Source: JAIRNF01 sp031551125
Lineage (GTDB): Bacteria > Bacteroidota > Bacteroidia > Bacteroidales > UBA932
Assembly: GCA_031551125.1 (NCBI GenBank)
Contig: JAVBOB010000020.1
Location: forward strand, 16,135-80,134
Length of the DNA stretch: 64,000 nucleotides
Direction of reading: 5' to 3'
Positions 1 through 8,433 of this stretch are shown piece after piece. Position 1 is the stretch's first letter, and each line of letters begins with the position of its first letter. Under the pieces are notes generated by a model. It ran no database searches, was not told the origin of the DNA, and worked only from the letters and a program-made list of their open reading frames with translations. The position numbers were made by a program, and so were the translations under genes.

Positions 1-1065
1 AGCACCTATGCTCCATAAGACGGTAGTGCTATAAAACGATTGAGTTTTTAAAGGTGCATCACTTTGTGTTCCGCCATCAATACCGTTAGTATCGGATATA
101 ATAGTTTTATTTCCGTTATTTATGGTTACCGTCATGTTATCTATTGCGTAGTTGTTAACAAGGGTCGAAGCATTTTTCAACCCTATTATACGGCCAACAG
201 CGCTGTTTCTACTAGTAAGCGTTTTATTGAGGGCAACGCTATTTTGAACCTTAGAGGTACTTTGAGTTTGGCTTCCGACCAGCCCACCCACCTTGGCTGA
301 TGAGGTAGATGTGGCATCACCCATAGCGTAACAGCTGCTTGTTACGCCGTTAGTGCTGGCTGTTCCTACCAATCCGCCAACGGCATTCGTTCCCTTGACA
401 TCTCCCCAAGCGTAAGAATTGTTCAGGTTGCCGCGGAGTACACCCGCTAGTCCGCCAATACCGTTGACATTTGCATTTCCTGTTACATCAACAAAGGCAA
501 AACATTGGCTAATAGTGGCGGTACCCGTCTGATTACCGAGCATACCTCCTACTATATCGTTTCCGATAACATTTCCGCTAACATAACAGTTGGTAATAGT
601 TCCTGTGTTGAGCGATCCAAGCAAAATACCAACATTGTTGCCGCCTTTAACGCCTTCCGGCGAGGTGGATAAGCCCAAATTGGAGATACTTCCGGAGTTG
701 ATAAACCCAAACAATCCTACATCGTTTATTGACGTGTTGATGTACAATCCGGAGATGGTATGGTTCGCTCCATCAAAATTACCTTTGAAGGGTTTCGCTG
801 AGGTACCTATGGGTGTCCAGCTGCCATAGGCAGACAGGTCTATGTTGTCTATTAGAACAAAGTAAATACCGGCGTAAGCATTTCCTCCATTAACGTTGCT
901 TGCCAGCGTAGCCAGCTGGCTAGAACTTGAAATTTGATATGGGTTACCTGCTGTTCCGGTGCCGCTCCATTGCCCCCATGCGGTTGTATGTGTGGTTAAT
1001 AGCCAGCAGGCGATAAAAGAGAAAAAGAATTTTTTTGCCAGCTGGTGATATTTTTTGTACTGCAT
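1..1065 (-). CDS. Secreted GLUG-repeat surface protein, N-terminal part (runs off left edge)
   Basis: The frame is open from an ATG at 1065 to base 1, giving 355 codons with no stop; the C-terminus lies outside the window. Residues 1-32 look like a signal peptide: lysines, a hydrophobic run FFFSFIACWLL, then AWGQ. The rest is a series of Gly-rich repeats of about 25-30 residues with cores such as GGLVGTAS, GGLVGSQ, GGLAGV and NSYAWGDV, which is the GLUG motif style. GLUG proteins are secreted or surface-bound, often adhesins or bacterial Ig/peptidase-associated proteins; the role here is unknown. The missing C-terminus would show whether it carries a type IX secretion sorting domain. The 449 bases upstream hold a pair of dyad-containing direct repeats. 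Confidence 0.8.
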   Translation of the reverse strand, partial: MQYKKYHQLAKKFFFSFIACWLLTTHTTAWGQWSGTGTAGNPYQISSSSQLATLASNVNGGNAYAGIYFVLIDNIDLSAYGSWTPIGTSAKPFKGNFDGANHTISGLYINTSINDVGLFGFINSGSISNLGLSTSPEGVKGGNNVGILLGSLNTGTITNCYVSGNVIGNDIVGGMLGNQTGTATISQCFAFVDVTGNANVNGIGGLAGVLRGNLNNSYAWGDVKGTNAVGGLVGTASTNGVTSSCYAMGDATSTSSAKVGGLVGSQTQSTSKVQNSVALNKTLTSRNSAVGRIIGLKNASTLVNNYAIDNMTVTINNGNKTIISDTNGIDGGTQSDAPLKTQSFYSTTVLWSIGA

Positions 1066-1194
1066 GATTGTGTTTTATTGTATTAATTTTATTTTGCTAA
1101 ATGGTTGTTCTGAATTATACTGTCAACATTGTTTCTCATATTGTGGTTGAGGTTTTATTCATTGTAGAGAGAGATTTATTATTAAATAGCTATT

Positions 1195-1419
1195 CAGTGC
1201 TTTAATATGAAGCATTGAAAAAATGGCACAAAAAAACGCTTAATAAGCGGTATGTTTTAATTGACGTTGTACTTTTGACGGTTAAGACTAGCCAAGTTGG
1301 ATTCGTCTTGCTTAAACCGTATAAAATCTGTTCGCTACCTAGTTTTAAGTAAAGTCACTATTAATTTATCGTTTAATGCTTCATTTTGAAGCACTGAAAT
1401 AATGACACAAAAATAACGC
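1195..1419. repeat. Pair of imperfect 45-bp direct repeats, each with an internal dyad
   Basis: Copies at about 1195-1239 and 1375-1419 share the pattern TGCTT-N5/6-GAAGCA, then TGAAA, AATG, CACAAAAA and AACGC. They start 180 bases apart in the gap between the surface protein (start 1065) and the NUDIX regulator (end 1515). Each contains an inverted repeat TGCTT/AAGCA, so they could be operator sites or remnants of a duplicated element. The second copy contains CAAAAATA (1408-1415), which on the minus strand is a TAnnTTTG-type -7 box. Apart from this I see nothing in 1066-1514. Confidence 0.5.
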
Positions 1420-1514
1420 CAATTTTCTTACAAAGAGGCAATTTAGCGTTTTTTGACGTATGTTAACGGTTGAGGGCTGGCGTAAAATATTTCAACGTAT
1501 TGTTTTTAAATAGC

Positions 1515-2303
1515 TTAAAGCCATTCGGTGTTTAGCCCCTTAACTTCGGCTTGTTTGTACTTTTCCAGATTAAAAGAGTAAAGCGTTGGAGATTTGTAGG
1601 CTACCCCTTTAAGCCTTTCGTTTAGCTTATCAATATAGTCGTAAGAGAGCACTTTTCGCTCAAAATTTCTACGGTTTAGAGGCTTTCCCAAAATAGTCTC
1701 ATATAGCACACGTAGCTCGCTCATGGTAAACTTTTCCGGAAGCAGCTCTCGTCCAACAGGAATTAGCCCTAGCTGAAAGCGGATGGTTTCCATTGCTTTA
1801 TGCATGATAGTGTTGTGGTCTGCATACTCAGGTAAGCCGGAATCAAAGTCTTTCCATTCAACTCTTTCGTTTTCACTTAAGGGGCTTATCTTAACCTTAG
1901 TGTAATCAACCAGTGCATAGTAGCCCATTGTTACAAAACGTCGGTTAAACCAGTGCTTATCGTCAAGCTTTATCCCATACAAGCTTTCAAACACATCTCG
2001 GGTATTTTTTCTGTCAATTCTACGGTTAGCATCTCCAAACAGATAAAATTGCCTCAAGAACACATTTTCTAGTCCGGTTAGCTCATATAGTATTCTATGT
2101 GCGGCGTTATTTACGTTCTCATCGTTAAGAACGAAGCTGCCGGGTAGCATCCAAAAATCAAATCCTTTATAGTTGGTGAGTAAAACTTTCAACGTTTTTT
2201 CATGAAATCCAAAAACAACACAATCTATTGAGAGTCCGGGATGAAAAATATTGGGATTTTGTATGAGCGAAGAAAGCCCGGATACTGGTTTACTTATGTC
2301 CAT
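1515..2303 (-). CDS. NUDIX-like transcriptional regulator (NrtR/AraR type)
   Basis: 262 residues. Residues about 24-150 form a NUDIX fold and residues about 190-235 a winged-helix DNA-binding domain (FTMSELRVLYETILGKPLNR is typical of NrtR-type regulators). In this family the NUDIX domain senses a sugar or nucleotide effector and the winged helix binds an operator; in Bacteroidota such proteins control sugar catabolism or NAD genes. The NUDIX box at residues 55-78 is degenerate: RILYEL replaces REUxEE, so two of the three catalytic Glu are lost and hydrolase activity is unlikely. It is divergent from the AraC-type gene at 2464. No sugar operon is adjacent, so its targets are unknown. Confidence 0.85.
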   Translation of the reverse strand: MDISKPVSGLSSLIQNPNIFHPGLSIDCVVFGFHEKTLKVLLTNYKGFDFWMLPGSFVLNDENVNNAAHRILYELTGLENVFLRQFYLFGDANRRIDRKNTRDVFESLYGIKLDDKHWFNRRFVTMGYYALVDYTKVKISPLSENERVEWKDFDSGLPEYADHNTIMHKAMETIRFQLGLIPVGRELLPEKFTMSELRVLYETILGKPLNRRNFERKVLSYDYIDKLNERLKGVAYKSPTLYSFNLEKYKQAEVKGLNTEWL

Positions 2304-2438
2304 TTTTATGGGGTTTTTACAAATAAGTCAGCTTACAACAACTCTGAAAATAGAGGGCAAGTTATAAAAAATAGCAAACACCAAGTGTGTTTTTTATTAT
2401 TTGTAACGGTTATCAGCGAACTTTATTTTTGTTTTTAC

Positions 2439-2446
2439 TACTTTTG
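2439..2446 (+). promoter_or_regulatory. -7 box TACTTTTG ahead of AraC-type regulator
   Basis: TACTTTTG matches the Bacteroidota housekeeping -7 consensus TAnnTTTG, 17 bases before the ATG at 2464. A second match, TATTTTTG, lies at 2424-2431, so either could be used. The gap 2304-2463 is the shared divergent control region with the NUDIX regulator. Confidence 0.5.
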
Positions 2447-2463
2447 GTAAAAAGGTAGGTGGC

Positions 2464-3333
2464 ATGGAAAAAAAAACATTACGGCTTTCCGTAGAAGATT
2501 TTTCCCATCAGGATGATGGGGCTGAGCTGCGAAATTTTATTGTAACGGAGGGCTATAAGTTTCCATCAAGTTTTACCTACAACCAGCCAAATATACTGGA
2601 TGGGGTGGCATTTTGTATTTGCATGAGCGGTAGTGCGAAAATAAAAATCAACTCCAAGATATGCTATATAGACCCTACTACAATTCTTACCGTATTGCCC
2701 AACCATATTGTTGAACCGCTGGAGCGTTCAAATGATTTAGTTCTCAGAATGCTGGTTTTCTCACTGGACATGGTGTTTGACTTGCATTTACAAGTTGAGG
2801 CAATTCAAGCAATAGGGAGGACTCCATGTGTAAAAGTTTCCGAGCAGGATAAAAATATATTGCTCAATATGCACCGCCTTATTATAAAGCTATACGACCA
2901 AAAAAATTACAGTCAAAGACAGACAATAGCAAAGAGTATGCTTTATACGCTCATACTTCAAATAGAGGCTATATACAATAGTGCCGACCCGCAACCCTTA
3001 ACTGTTGGTTCGGCAAGGACGGAAGAGCTTACCGACCAGTTTTTGAAAATGCTGATTGTACACTATAAACAGCAACGGTCTCCTTCTTTTTATGCGGATA
3101 AGCTATGCGTTAGCACAAAATATTTGTCCCAGATTGTAAAAAAGGTAACAGGCGAAACCGTTTTTGAATGGATAAATAAAATTGTAATTCTTGGAGCAAA
3201 GAATATGCTTAAAACTTCAGACTGTTCAGTACTTCAGGTTTCTGAGGTACTGAACTTCCCAAATCCTTCATTTTTCTGTCGTTTCTTTAAAAAGCACTCA
3301 GGAATGACTCCGTTGGAGTTTAAGAAAAGTTAG
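2464..3333 (+). CDS. AraC family transcriptional regulator
   Basis: 289 residues. The N-terminal 170 residues look like an AraC-type sensing (cupin-like) domain. The C-terminus (about 190-288) is a two-helix-turn-helix AraC/XylS domain: ADKLCVSTKYLSQIVKKVTG is the first HTH, and VSEVLNFPNPSFFCRFFKKH followed by SGMTPLEFKK is the classic second HTH and C-terminal signature. Its 3' end overlaps the 3' end of the convergent ABC permease (3320) by 14 bases. AraC regulators often sit beside TolC-HlyD-ABC export operons in Bacteroidota, so control of 3320-8270 is a reasonable inference but not shown. Confidence 0.9.
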   Translation: MEKKTLRLSVEDFSHQDDGAELRNFIVTEGYKFPSSFTYNQPNILDGVAFCICMSGSAKIKINSKICYIDPTTILTVLPNHIVEPLERSNDLVLRMLVFSLDMVFDLHLQVEAIQAIGRTPCVKVSEQDKNILLNMHRLIIKLYDQKNYSQRQTIAKSMLYTLILQIEAIYNSADPQPLTVGSARTEELTDQFLKMLIVHYKQQRSPSFYADKLCVSTKYLSQIVKKVTGETVFEWINKIVILGAKNMLKTSDCSVLQVSEVLNFPNPSFFCRFFKKHSGMTPLEFKKS

Positions 3334-4540
3334 TGGTGACTACACGTATAGCCCTCTTTTCTCTAACGCGAAAAGTGTAGTTCTGCAACCACCACTTATA
3401 CATAAGCGTGGCACCTACCCAATATACACATGTTTGCACCCATAGCGCCGTAAGCTCTTTCCTTACACCCGATATATCAGCCCCCATTGTGTTTATCTTT
3501 ACAAACCCCTGAATACCTGGGGTTGATGGAAACAGGTATGCTATGCCTTTAAGCGCTCCGGGCATGGCGTTCCATGGCCACGAAATACCCGATAATAATA
3601 TCAGCATAATGCTTGTTGCTGCAAATATCAGCATACCGAACTCTCGCTGCGAACAGAAGTAGGATAGCATAAGGCAGAAGAACGAACACGAAAGCAAAAA
3701 TGGGAGTAAGAAAACAACCAATGTAAACGGATTGCCGATTTGTGGCAAATTAAACAGGTAGGGGATAATCCTTAACACCCAAATGCAAATAATTGGATAT
3801 AAGCTAAAATAGCATAGCGCTTTGCCAAGCGTAATTGTTAGCGAACCAATTTTCTTCCCCTGTCGTGCGCGTGATACGATGGTGAAATTTTTGCGATCGA
3901 CATGCGTCCCGGTAAGTGTAGCAACACCCAGCAACATGGTTTGCTGTAGAATGAGTATTAAAATGGCGGGTATAAAAAATCCGGCAAATCCGTTTGGTGC
4001 GTTATAAAATGATACCCATTCGTTTTGTACGAACTGCATTGATGCCTCATCTTCCTTTTGGCTTTTGTAGCCCATTTCGCCCACACGTATATCAGCACCC
4101 ATTTTAAGTGATGCTTCGGTTGTGGCTAGCAACATGGCTTTGTAGTGGAGTATGCCGCTCATATCGGCAAAAACTTTTACCTGCGTTTGTTGTCCGGTAT
4201 TTATATTCTTTGAAAAGCCGGAAGGAATATGCAGTATGCCGTATGCTTCTTTGCGGTACAACGCCTCTTGCGCTTGCGATATATCTGTTGCATGCCCTAT
4301 AATAGAAACATCGTGTGATGCATCTACATTACGAATAAACTCTCGGCTTAGTGAAGAGTGAGAGTCATCCACAACAACCATTCTCACCTCGGTTACTACC
4401 TCCTTGTTATATACAAAGCTGTACAGCAACGGATAAAATGCCGGAACAATGAAAAACATAAGTATTAGCGCAGGGTCTTTCAGCACTACTTTCAGCTCGT
4501 TTTTCCAAACGTAAAATATATCTATTGCCTTCTTCTTCAT
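3320..4540 (-). CDS. ABC-2 type transporter permease (export operon, gene 4)
   Basis: 406 residues with the ABC2_membrane_3 layout: one N-terminal membrane helix (about 22-45), a periplasmic domain of about 150 residues (VVVDDSHSSLSREFIRNVDA, then GILHIPSGFSKNI), and five or six C-terminal helices. This is the YhhJ/YbhR type of permease that works with an HlyD adaptor. It starts 9 bases after the stop of the paralogous permease at 4550, so the two are probably translated together and form a heterodimer. No ATP-binding subunit is encoded in the operon. Substrate unknown; drugs, dyes or lipids are typical for this class. Confidence 0.88.
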   Translation of the reverse strand: MKKKAIDIFYVWKNELKVVLKDPALILMFFIVPAFYPLLYSFVYNKEVVTEVRMVVVDDSHSSLSREFIRNVDASHDVSIIGHATDISQAQEALYRKEAYGILHIPSGFSKNINTGQQTQVKVFADMSGILHYKAMLLATTEASLKMGADIRVGEMGYKSQKEDEASMQFVQNEWVSFYNAPNGFAGFFIPAILILILQQTMLLGVATLTGTHVDRKNFTIVSRARQGKKIGSLTITLGKALCYFSLYPIICIWVLRIIPYLFNLPQIGNPFTLVVFLLPFLLSCSFFCLMLSYFCSQREFGMLIFAATSIMLILLSGISWPWNAMPGALKGIAYLFPSTPGIQGFVKINTMGADISGVRKELTALWVQTCVYWVGATLMYKWWLQNYTFRVREKRAIRVVTTNFS

Positions 4541-4549
4541 GGTTCGTAG

Positions 4550-5719
4550 TTACATGGCATACGCGTCTTTTTCCAAAATATTTCTTACACGTCCGAGCAA
4601 AAGCATGGAGATAAAAACAAATACAAGCAATGCCGCATAGTGGTATGTCGAGTATCCTAACGGTATTCCGTTCAACGCTTGGTCAACATAGCTCAGAAAG
4701 AAGTGGCGAAGCGGAAGCAGGTAACCCCACGCTTGTAGAGCACCATACATACCTGTAGCCGGAAATGAGAATCCGCTCAGGGGAATGGATAGTACGCCAA
4801 GCAGACATGCTACGCTGAGCGAAAAGCGGTAGTTACGGAAAACAGCAAATATGATAATTGCTAACCCTTGTGAAGCGATAATAAGCAACAGGTAGTTCAG
4901 AAACATTGGTAGGAAGCCTCCTTTAAGCGGAAACCCGTTGAACTTATATAGTATAGACATAAACATAAGCGCAATGACGCTATACATTACCGTATAGGGT
5001 AGAAACTTTCCCAGTAACGTTTTCAGAGTAGAGCCGCCTGATGAACTAAACAGCTCTTCTCCCGTCCCCGATTTTATTTCGTAGCCAAGGCTGTATACGG
5101 TAAACATTAGTATAATCAGCTGTAATATACCCGGCAGTATCATGTTGTTAAGGTATATGGAGTAGTTTAATGAAGGGTTGTTGAGCGGGTAGCTATCAAC
5201 GGATATAGGCTGTGCCATTTGCATTGATTGCTCCGATGGTTTGCCTTTTGCTGTATTTACCTTGAGTACAACCGATGCCGACGCTAGTGTTGATACCACC
5301 TTCAAGTCCTGAAATAGGAGCGAGCCGTTAACCAAGTAGGCGTTATTGGTATAGTAGCATAGCTTAGGTTGTTGGCCTGTTGAGGCGTTTTTTGCAAAAC
5401 CTTCGGGTATGGTTAGTATGGCGTAAACATCGCCCTTTTCCATTAGCTGGCGGGCTTCGGTAAATGATTCGCAATGGTATGCTATTTCTGTTTTTGGGAA
5501 AGCGTCCAATTGTCGAGCTAACGACCGTGATACGGAAGAGTTGTCATGATCTACTATGGCAATGGCTATTTTAGTGGGTAGTCCGCTACTCATCATGGAG
5601 ATAAAGACAACGGCGGATAGCAACGAAATGGCAAATACCCCCCAAAGTATAACCTTTGAGCAAACAATGTGCTTCCACTCGCGCATAAAGACCGCCTTAA
5701 ATCCTTTCCCCCTTTCCAT
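4550..5719 (-). CDS. ABC-2 type transporter permease (export operon, gene 3)
   Basis: 389 residues, a paralogue of the next permease downstream and with the same layout: N-terminal helix (about 20-45), periplasmic domain with IAIVDHDNSSVSRSLARQLD and AILTIPEGFAKNASTGQQP, and a C-terminal membrane domain. The shared STGQQ segment suggests the two permeases arose by duplication. It begins 4 bases after the HlyD stop codon (5724). Probable inner-membrane half of an efflux complex with the HlyD and TolC proteins upstream. Confidence 0.88.
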   Translation of the reverse strand: MERGKGFKAVFMREWKHIVCSKVILWGVFAISLLSAVVFISMMSSGLPTKIAIAIVDHDNSSVSRSLARQLDAFPKTEIAYHCESFTEARQLMEKGDVYAILTIPEGFAKNASTGQQPKLCYYTNNAYLVNGSLLFQDLKVVSTLASASVVLKVNTAKGKPSEQSMQMAQPISVDSYPLNNPSLNYSIYLNNMILPGILQLIILMFTVYSLGYEIKSGTGEELFSSSGGSTLKTLLGKFLPYTVMYSVIALMFMSILYKFNGFPLKGGFLPMFLNYLLLIIASQGLAIIIFAVFRNYRFSLSVACLLGVLSIPLSGFSFPATGMYGALQAWGYLLPLRHFFLSYVDQALNGIPLGYSTYHYAALLVFVFISMLLLGRVRNILEKDAYAM

Positions 5720-5723
5720 TTGG

Positions 5724-6707
5724 CTATCGTATAATCAATGACATGCCTGCAAGAATATCGTTGTCGCCATCAACAAACCTTGCTTTAACCTGAAACGTTT
5801 TACGATCGTAATCACCCAGCGTTTTGGTGGCTTTCCATACGGCATAAGTTCCGGCATCCTTCATTTGGTACACCTTCATTTGTAAATCTTTGTTGAGCGC
5901 CGGAACATATACGGTAATGGTTTCGCCAATTTTAAAACGTACCAACTTATCTTCGCGAATGTTGAATACGCCCCACTTATCTGCTACGTTGGATATGTTC
6001 ATAACGGGCGCTCCGGTGCCTACAAGTTCACCAAGGCTTACAAACTTCTCGCTCACCTGTCCGTCAATAGGAGCAATCAGGTAGCTTTCCGCAACGTATG
6101 ACTTTGTTTCTGCAACAGCCCCTTGCGCTCTTCTTAGCTGTGCTTGCGATGCCTGCTTATCTTCTGCCTGTGCGCCGTTCACGGCAAGGTCATACTGTGA
6201 TTTTGCCGCCTTCTCTCTTGCCGCCGAGGCTTTGTAGTTAGCCTCGGCCTCATCTTTCTTTTGGGCAGTGGTTACGCCCTTTTCGAAGAGTCGCTGTACA
6301 CGCTCGTATGATTTTTGGGCAATATCCAATCCGGCTACGGCTTGCTGCCATACTTCGTATGCGCTTTGTATTTGTTCGCTGCGAGCGCCCTGCAGCACTT
6401 TACGATTTATAGCGTCAGCCCCTTCTTCAGCTGCCGATGCCTGTGCCATTTTTGCCTCAATATCTGGTATGCTGAGAATGGCAAGCGTATCTCCGGCCTT
6501 TACCATATCCCCTTCTTCTACTAAGAATTTTGCGATGCGGCCGGGTACTTTGCTTGAGATACGAACTTCCGTCATATCGGCTTCTCCCTGAATAGTATTG
6601 TCTTCTCTACCTAGGAAGAAGAAACCGTACAGGGCTACACCCACAATTATTACAGCAAAAGCTATGATAGGAATTATGTTAGCTCCTGATTTGCTATTGG
6701 TACTCAT
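5724..6707 (-). CDS. HlyD family periplasmic adaptor (membrane fusion protein)
   Basis: 327 residues. One N-terminal membrane anchor (about 12-32, IIPIIAFAVIIVGVALYGFF), a split barrel-sandwich/lipoyl domain (VRISSKVPGRIAKFLVEEGD and later SYLIAPIDGQVSEKFVSLGE), and a long Ala/Gln/Lys-rich alpha-hairpin between them (about 85-195). The hairpin contacts the TolC channel while the anchor contacts the inner-membrane permeases. It is the second gene of the export operon. A 105-bp palindromic repeat fills the gap between it and the TolC gene upstream. Confidence 0.92.
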   Translation of the reverse strand: MSTNSKSGANIIPIIAFAVIIVGVALYGFFFLGREDNTIQGEADMTEVRISSKVPGRIAKFLVEEGDMVKAGDTLAILSIPDIEAKMAQASAAEEGADAINRKVLQGARSEQIQSAYEVWQQAVAGLDIAQKSYERVQRLFEKGVTTAQKKDEAEANYKASAAREKAAKSQYDLAVNGAQAEDKQASQAQLRRAQGAVAETKSYVAESYLIAPIDGQVSEKFVSLGELVGTGAPVMNISNVADKWGVFNIREDKLVRFKIGETITVYVPALNKDLQMKVYQMKDAGTYAVWKATKTLGDYDRKTFQVKARFVDGDNDILAGMSLIIR

Positions 6708-6761
6708 TGTTATTGTGTTTTTAGATTTTTCGACTCATAGGTTAGACCAGTAATTTATCTT

Positions 6762-6866
6762 GTCATTGCGAGCCCTCGCTTTTTGAGGGTGAAGCAATCT
6801 CTTTAATTCGAGAGATTGGTTGGCTTTGCCTCCCTTCGGGTCGGCAAAAAAGCGCCTCGCAATGAC
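6762..6866. repeat. Dispersed palindromic repeat, CCGTCATTGCGAG family (copy A)
   Basis: The outer ends are GTCATTGCGAG and CTCGCAATGAC, in inverted orientation. Between them are GAAGCAATCTC, GAGATTG and CCCTTCGGGTCGG, also seen in the copy at 12205. It lies inside the export operon, between tolC and hlyD. In the transcript it would form a long hairpin that could lower or stabilise downstream expression. Such REP/MITE-like elements with a GTCATTGCGAG...GAAGCAATC motif are widespread in bacteria. Confidence 0.75.
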
Positions 6867-6875
6867 GGAAGTTAT

Positions 6876-8270
6876 TTATTCTTTTAACGACCGCCCCAGC
6901 GCTTTATTCAAGTACAGCTTGCAAAGCCGTTGGTCAATCCGAGCATCAATCATTTCAGCATGTGATGAAATCCATGCAGCATGGGCAGCCAACACATCCG
7001 ATGCGGGAATAACTCCCTCTTCGAATCCGGCATTAGCGTATCGTAAATTCTCGTTTGCACGTTCGGTATTCTTTGTTGCTGCAACCATTTTCTTATTTGC
7101 CTCTGCCAACTTATAGCTAGATTGGTTGATTTGTAACCTTACTTTCTCTTTTGTATCATCAAGCTCATATTGGGCTTTGCGGGTTTGGGCTTTTGCCGCG
7201 TTATGGTTGGCTGAGCTGGAGAAAAAATTTAGGGGGATGGATAACGATACCCCTATATCCCACATACCTCCCAGCTTATGCTGTATCCCATCATTCATAT
7301 TGGGATTTATCCAGCTGTAGCCTGTTGTTACGCCGAGGGTTGGCAGGTATTCTGCAAAGGCTATTTTTTGTTGCTGCTCGGCAATTTTAACGGCCAAGCC
7401 AAGACTCTTTATTTCAGACCGTTGTTCTATAACCTGCTCAACATCAAATACTTCGGAGCTGTTGCTCGTATTGGCTGAAAGTTCAATATTCTCATCGACA
7501 ACAGAAATATTATCAGCTATTTCGATACCGCAAAGTTGGCATAATAGCATTTTTGATAGGCTAAGACCGTTTTCAACCTTGGTAAGGCTTAGCTCAGCCT
7601 CGTTCAGCTTCACATCTACCGATAATTTATCGGCCTTGGTAGCCATACCCTCTTCAACCAAATGCTCCATGTCCGAGCATAGCTTCGTAAGCAAGTCAAC
7701 GTAGGCTTGCGCCAGCTTCTTTTTGCTCGATAGTGAAACGATTTGCCAGTATGCCTCATCGGTTTCAACAATTACATCGGCCGTTTTGGTTTCCTTCATG
7801 GCTGATGCCAAATCAAGGGCGTATGCCCGTAAATCGTTGTAGGCAATAATTTTTCCTCCGGCAAATATGGGTTGCGTAAGGTTAACTCCCATTAGCCAGT
7901 TATTAGCAATATCAATCTCTCCGGCCTTGTGTATAGCATCTCTCAGCTGGTCGGGAATAGGAATAGTTTGTCCGCCAAGTGCGGCAGGCAGGCTTATTGA
8001 TGTGGGGATAGCACCATCTGATACCAGATACAGGTTGTTCCCGAAGTGAAGGTAGGTAGCCGATGCGGAAACCTTTGGAAAAAATTTTGATAGCGCTTCC
8101 TTTTTCATGTAGTGTGCCGCCCGTTCCTGTTCGGTTGCTGCTTTGAGCGCTTTATTGTTACCCAGCGCCAGCTGCCGGCATTGTTCCAGCGTAAGTGGTT
8201 GTTGGGCTTCTGCGATTGCTGCTGTAACAGCAAATAGAAGTATTAGCGGCAGTATTTTTTCTCGTAACAT
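6876..8270 (-). CDS. TolC family outer membrane efflux protein (export operon, gene 1)
   Basis: 464 residues from the ATG at 8270. This start was chosen because MLREKILPLILLFAVTAAIA is a clean signal peptide ending near EAQQ; a longer frame reaches 8381 but would run over the promoter and operators. Two outer-membrane efflux repeats of alternating helices follow, with typical starts LTLEQCRQLALGNN and VIEQRSEIKSLGLAVKIAEQ. It forms the trimeric channel of the export complex with HlyD and the two ABC-2 permeases downstream. Three dyads lie just upstream. Confidence 0.9.
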   Translation of the reverse strand: MLREKILPLILLFAVTAAIAEAQQPLTLEQCRQLALGNNKALKAATEQERAAHYMKKEALSKFFPKVSASATYLHFGNNLYLVSDGAIPTSISLPAALGGQTIPIPDQLRDAIHKAGEIDIANNWLMGVNLTQPIFAGGKIIAYNDLRAYALDLASAMKETKTADVIVETDEAYWQIVSLSSKKKLAQAYVDLLTKLCSDMEHLVEEGMATKADKLSVDVKLNEAELSLTKVENGLSLSKMLLCQLCGIEIADNISVVDENIELSANTSNSSEVFDVEQVIEQRSEIKSLGLAVKIAEQQQKIAFAEYLPTLGVTTGYSWINPNMNDGIQHKLGGMWDIGVSLSIPLNFFSSSANHNAAKAQTRKAQYELDDTKEKVRLQINQSSYKLAEANKKMVAATKNTERANENLRYANAGFEEGVIPASDVLAAHAAWISSHAEMIDARIDQRLCKLYLNKALGRSLKE

Positions 8271-8283
8271 GACGAATATTGTT

Positions 8284-8300
8284 TTCTCAGATTCTGAGAA
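8284..8300. promoter_or_regulatory. Operator-like dyad 1: TTCTCAGA-T-TCTGAGAA
   Basis: A perfect inverted repeat of 8-bp arms around one central base, starting 14 bases upstream of the tolC ATG (8270, minus strand). It lies just downstream of a near-consensus minus-strand -7 box (CAAATATC at 8301-8308 on the plus strand), so it would cover the transcription start. That is a normal position for a repressor site. The binding protein is unknown. Confidence 0.55.
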
Positions 8301-8310
8301 CAAATATCCG

Positions 8311-8330
8311 TTATGTAAACGATTACATAA
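8311..8330. promoter_or_regulatory. Operator-like dyad 2: TTATGTAA-ACGA-TTACATAA
   Basis: A perfect inverted repeat with 8-bp arms and a 4-base spacer, lying between the presumed -7 and -33 elements of the efflux operon promoter. This size and symmetry suit a TetR-like or MarR-like dimer better than an AraC protein. No such regulator gene is next to the operon. Confidence 0.55.
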
Positions 8331-8354
8331 TGACCTTATTACTGGATAAAATGT

Positions 8355-8385
8355 CCTAATGTGCAGGTAGTGTGTGTACATTAGG
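8355..8385. promoter_or_regulatory. Operator-like dyad 3: CCTAATGTGCA-N9-TGTACATTAGG
   Basis: Eleven-base arms with one mismatch and a 9-base spacer, about 90-115 bases upstream of the tolC start codon. It could be a separate upstream activator or repressor site. Its half-site CCTAATGT is unrelated to the half-sites of the two dyads nearer the gene. Confidence 0.45.
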
Positions 8386-8433
8386 GTTTATAATATTATA
8401 AGCCTAAATGGGAGAGGAGAGAGAAACAATCCC

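Noticed and set aside
2241..2450. Plus-strand frame of 69 codons across the NUDIX regulator start
   Set aside because: It is antisense to the N-terminus of a well supported gene and covers the divergent promoter region.
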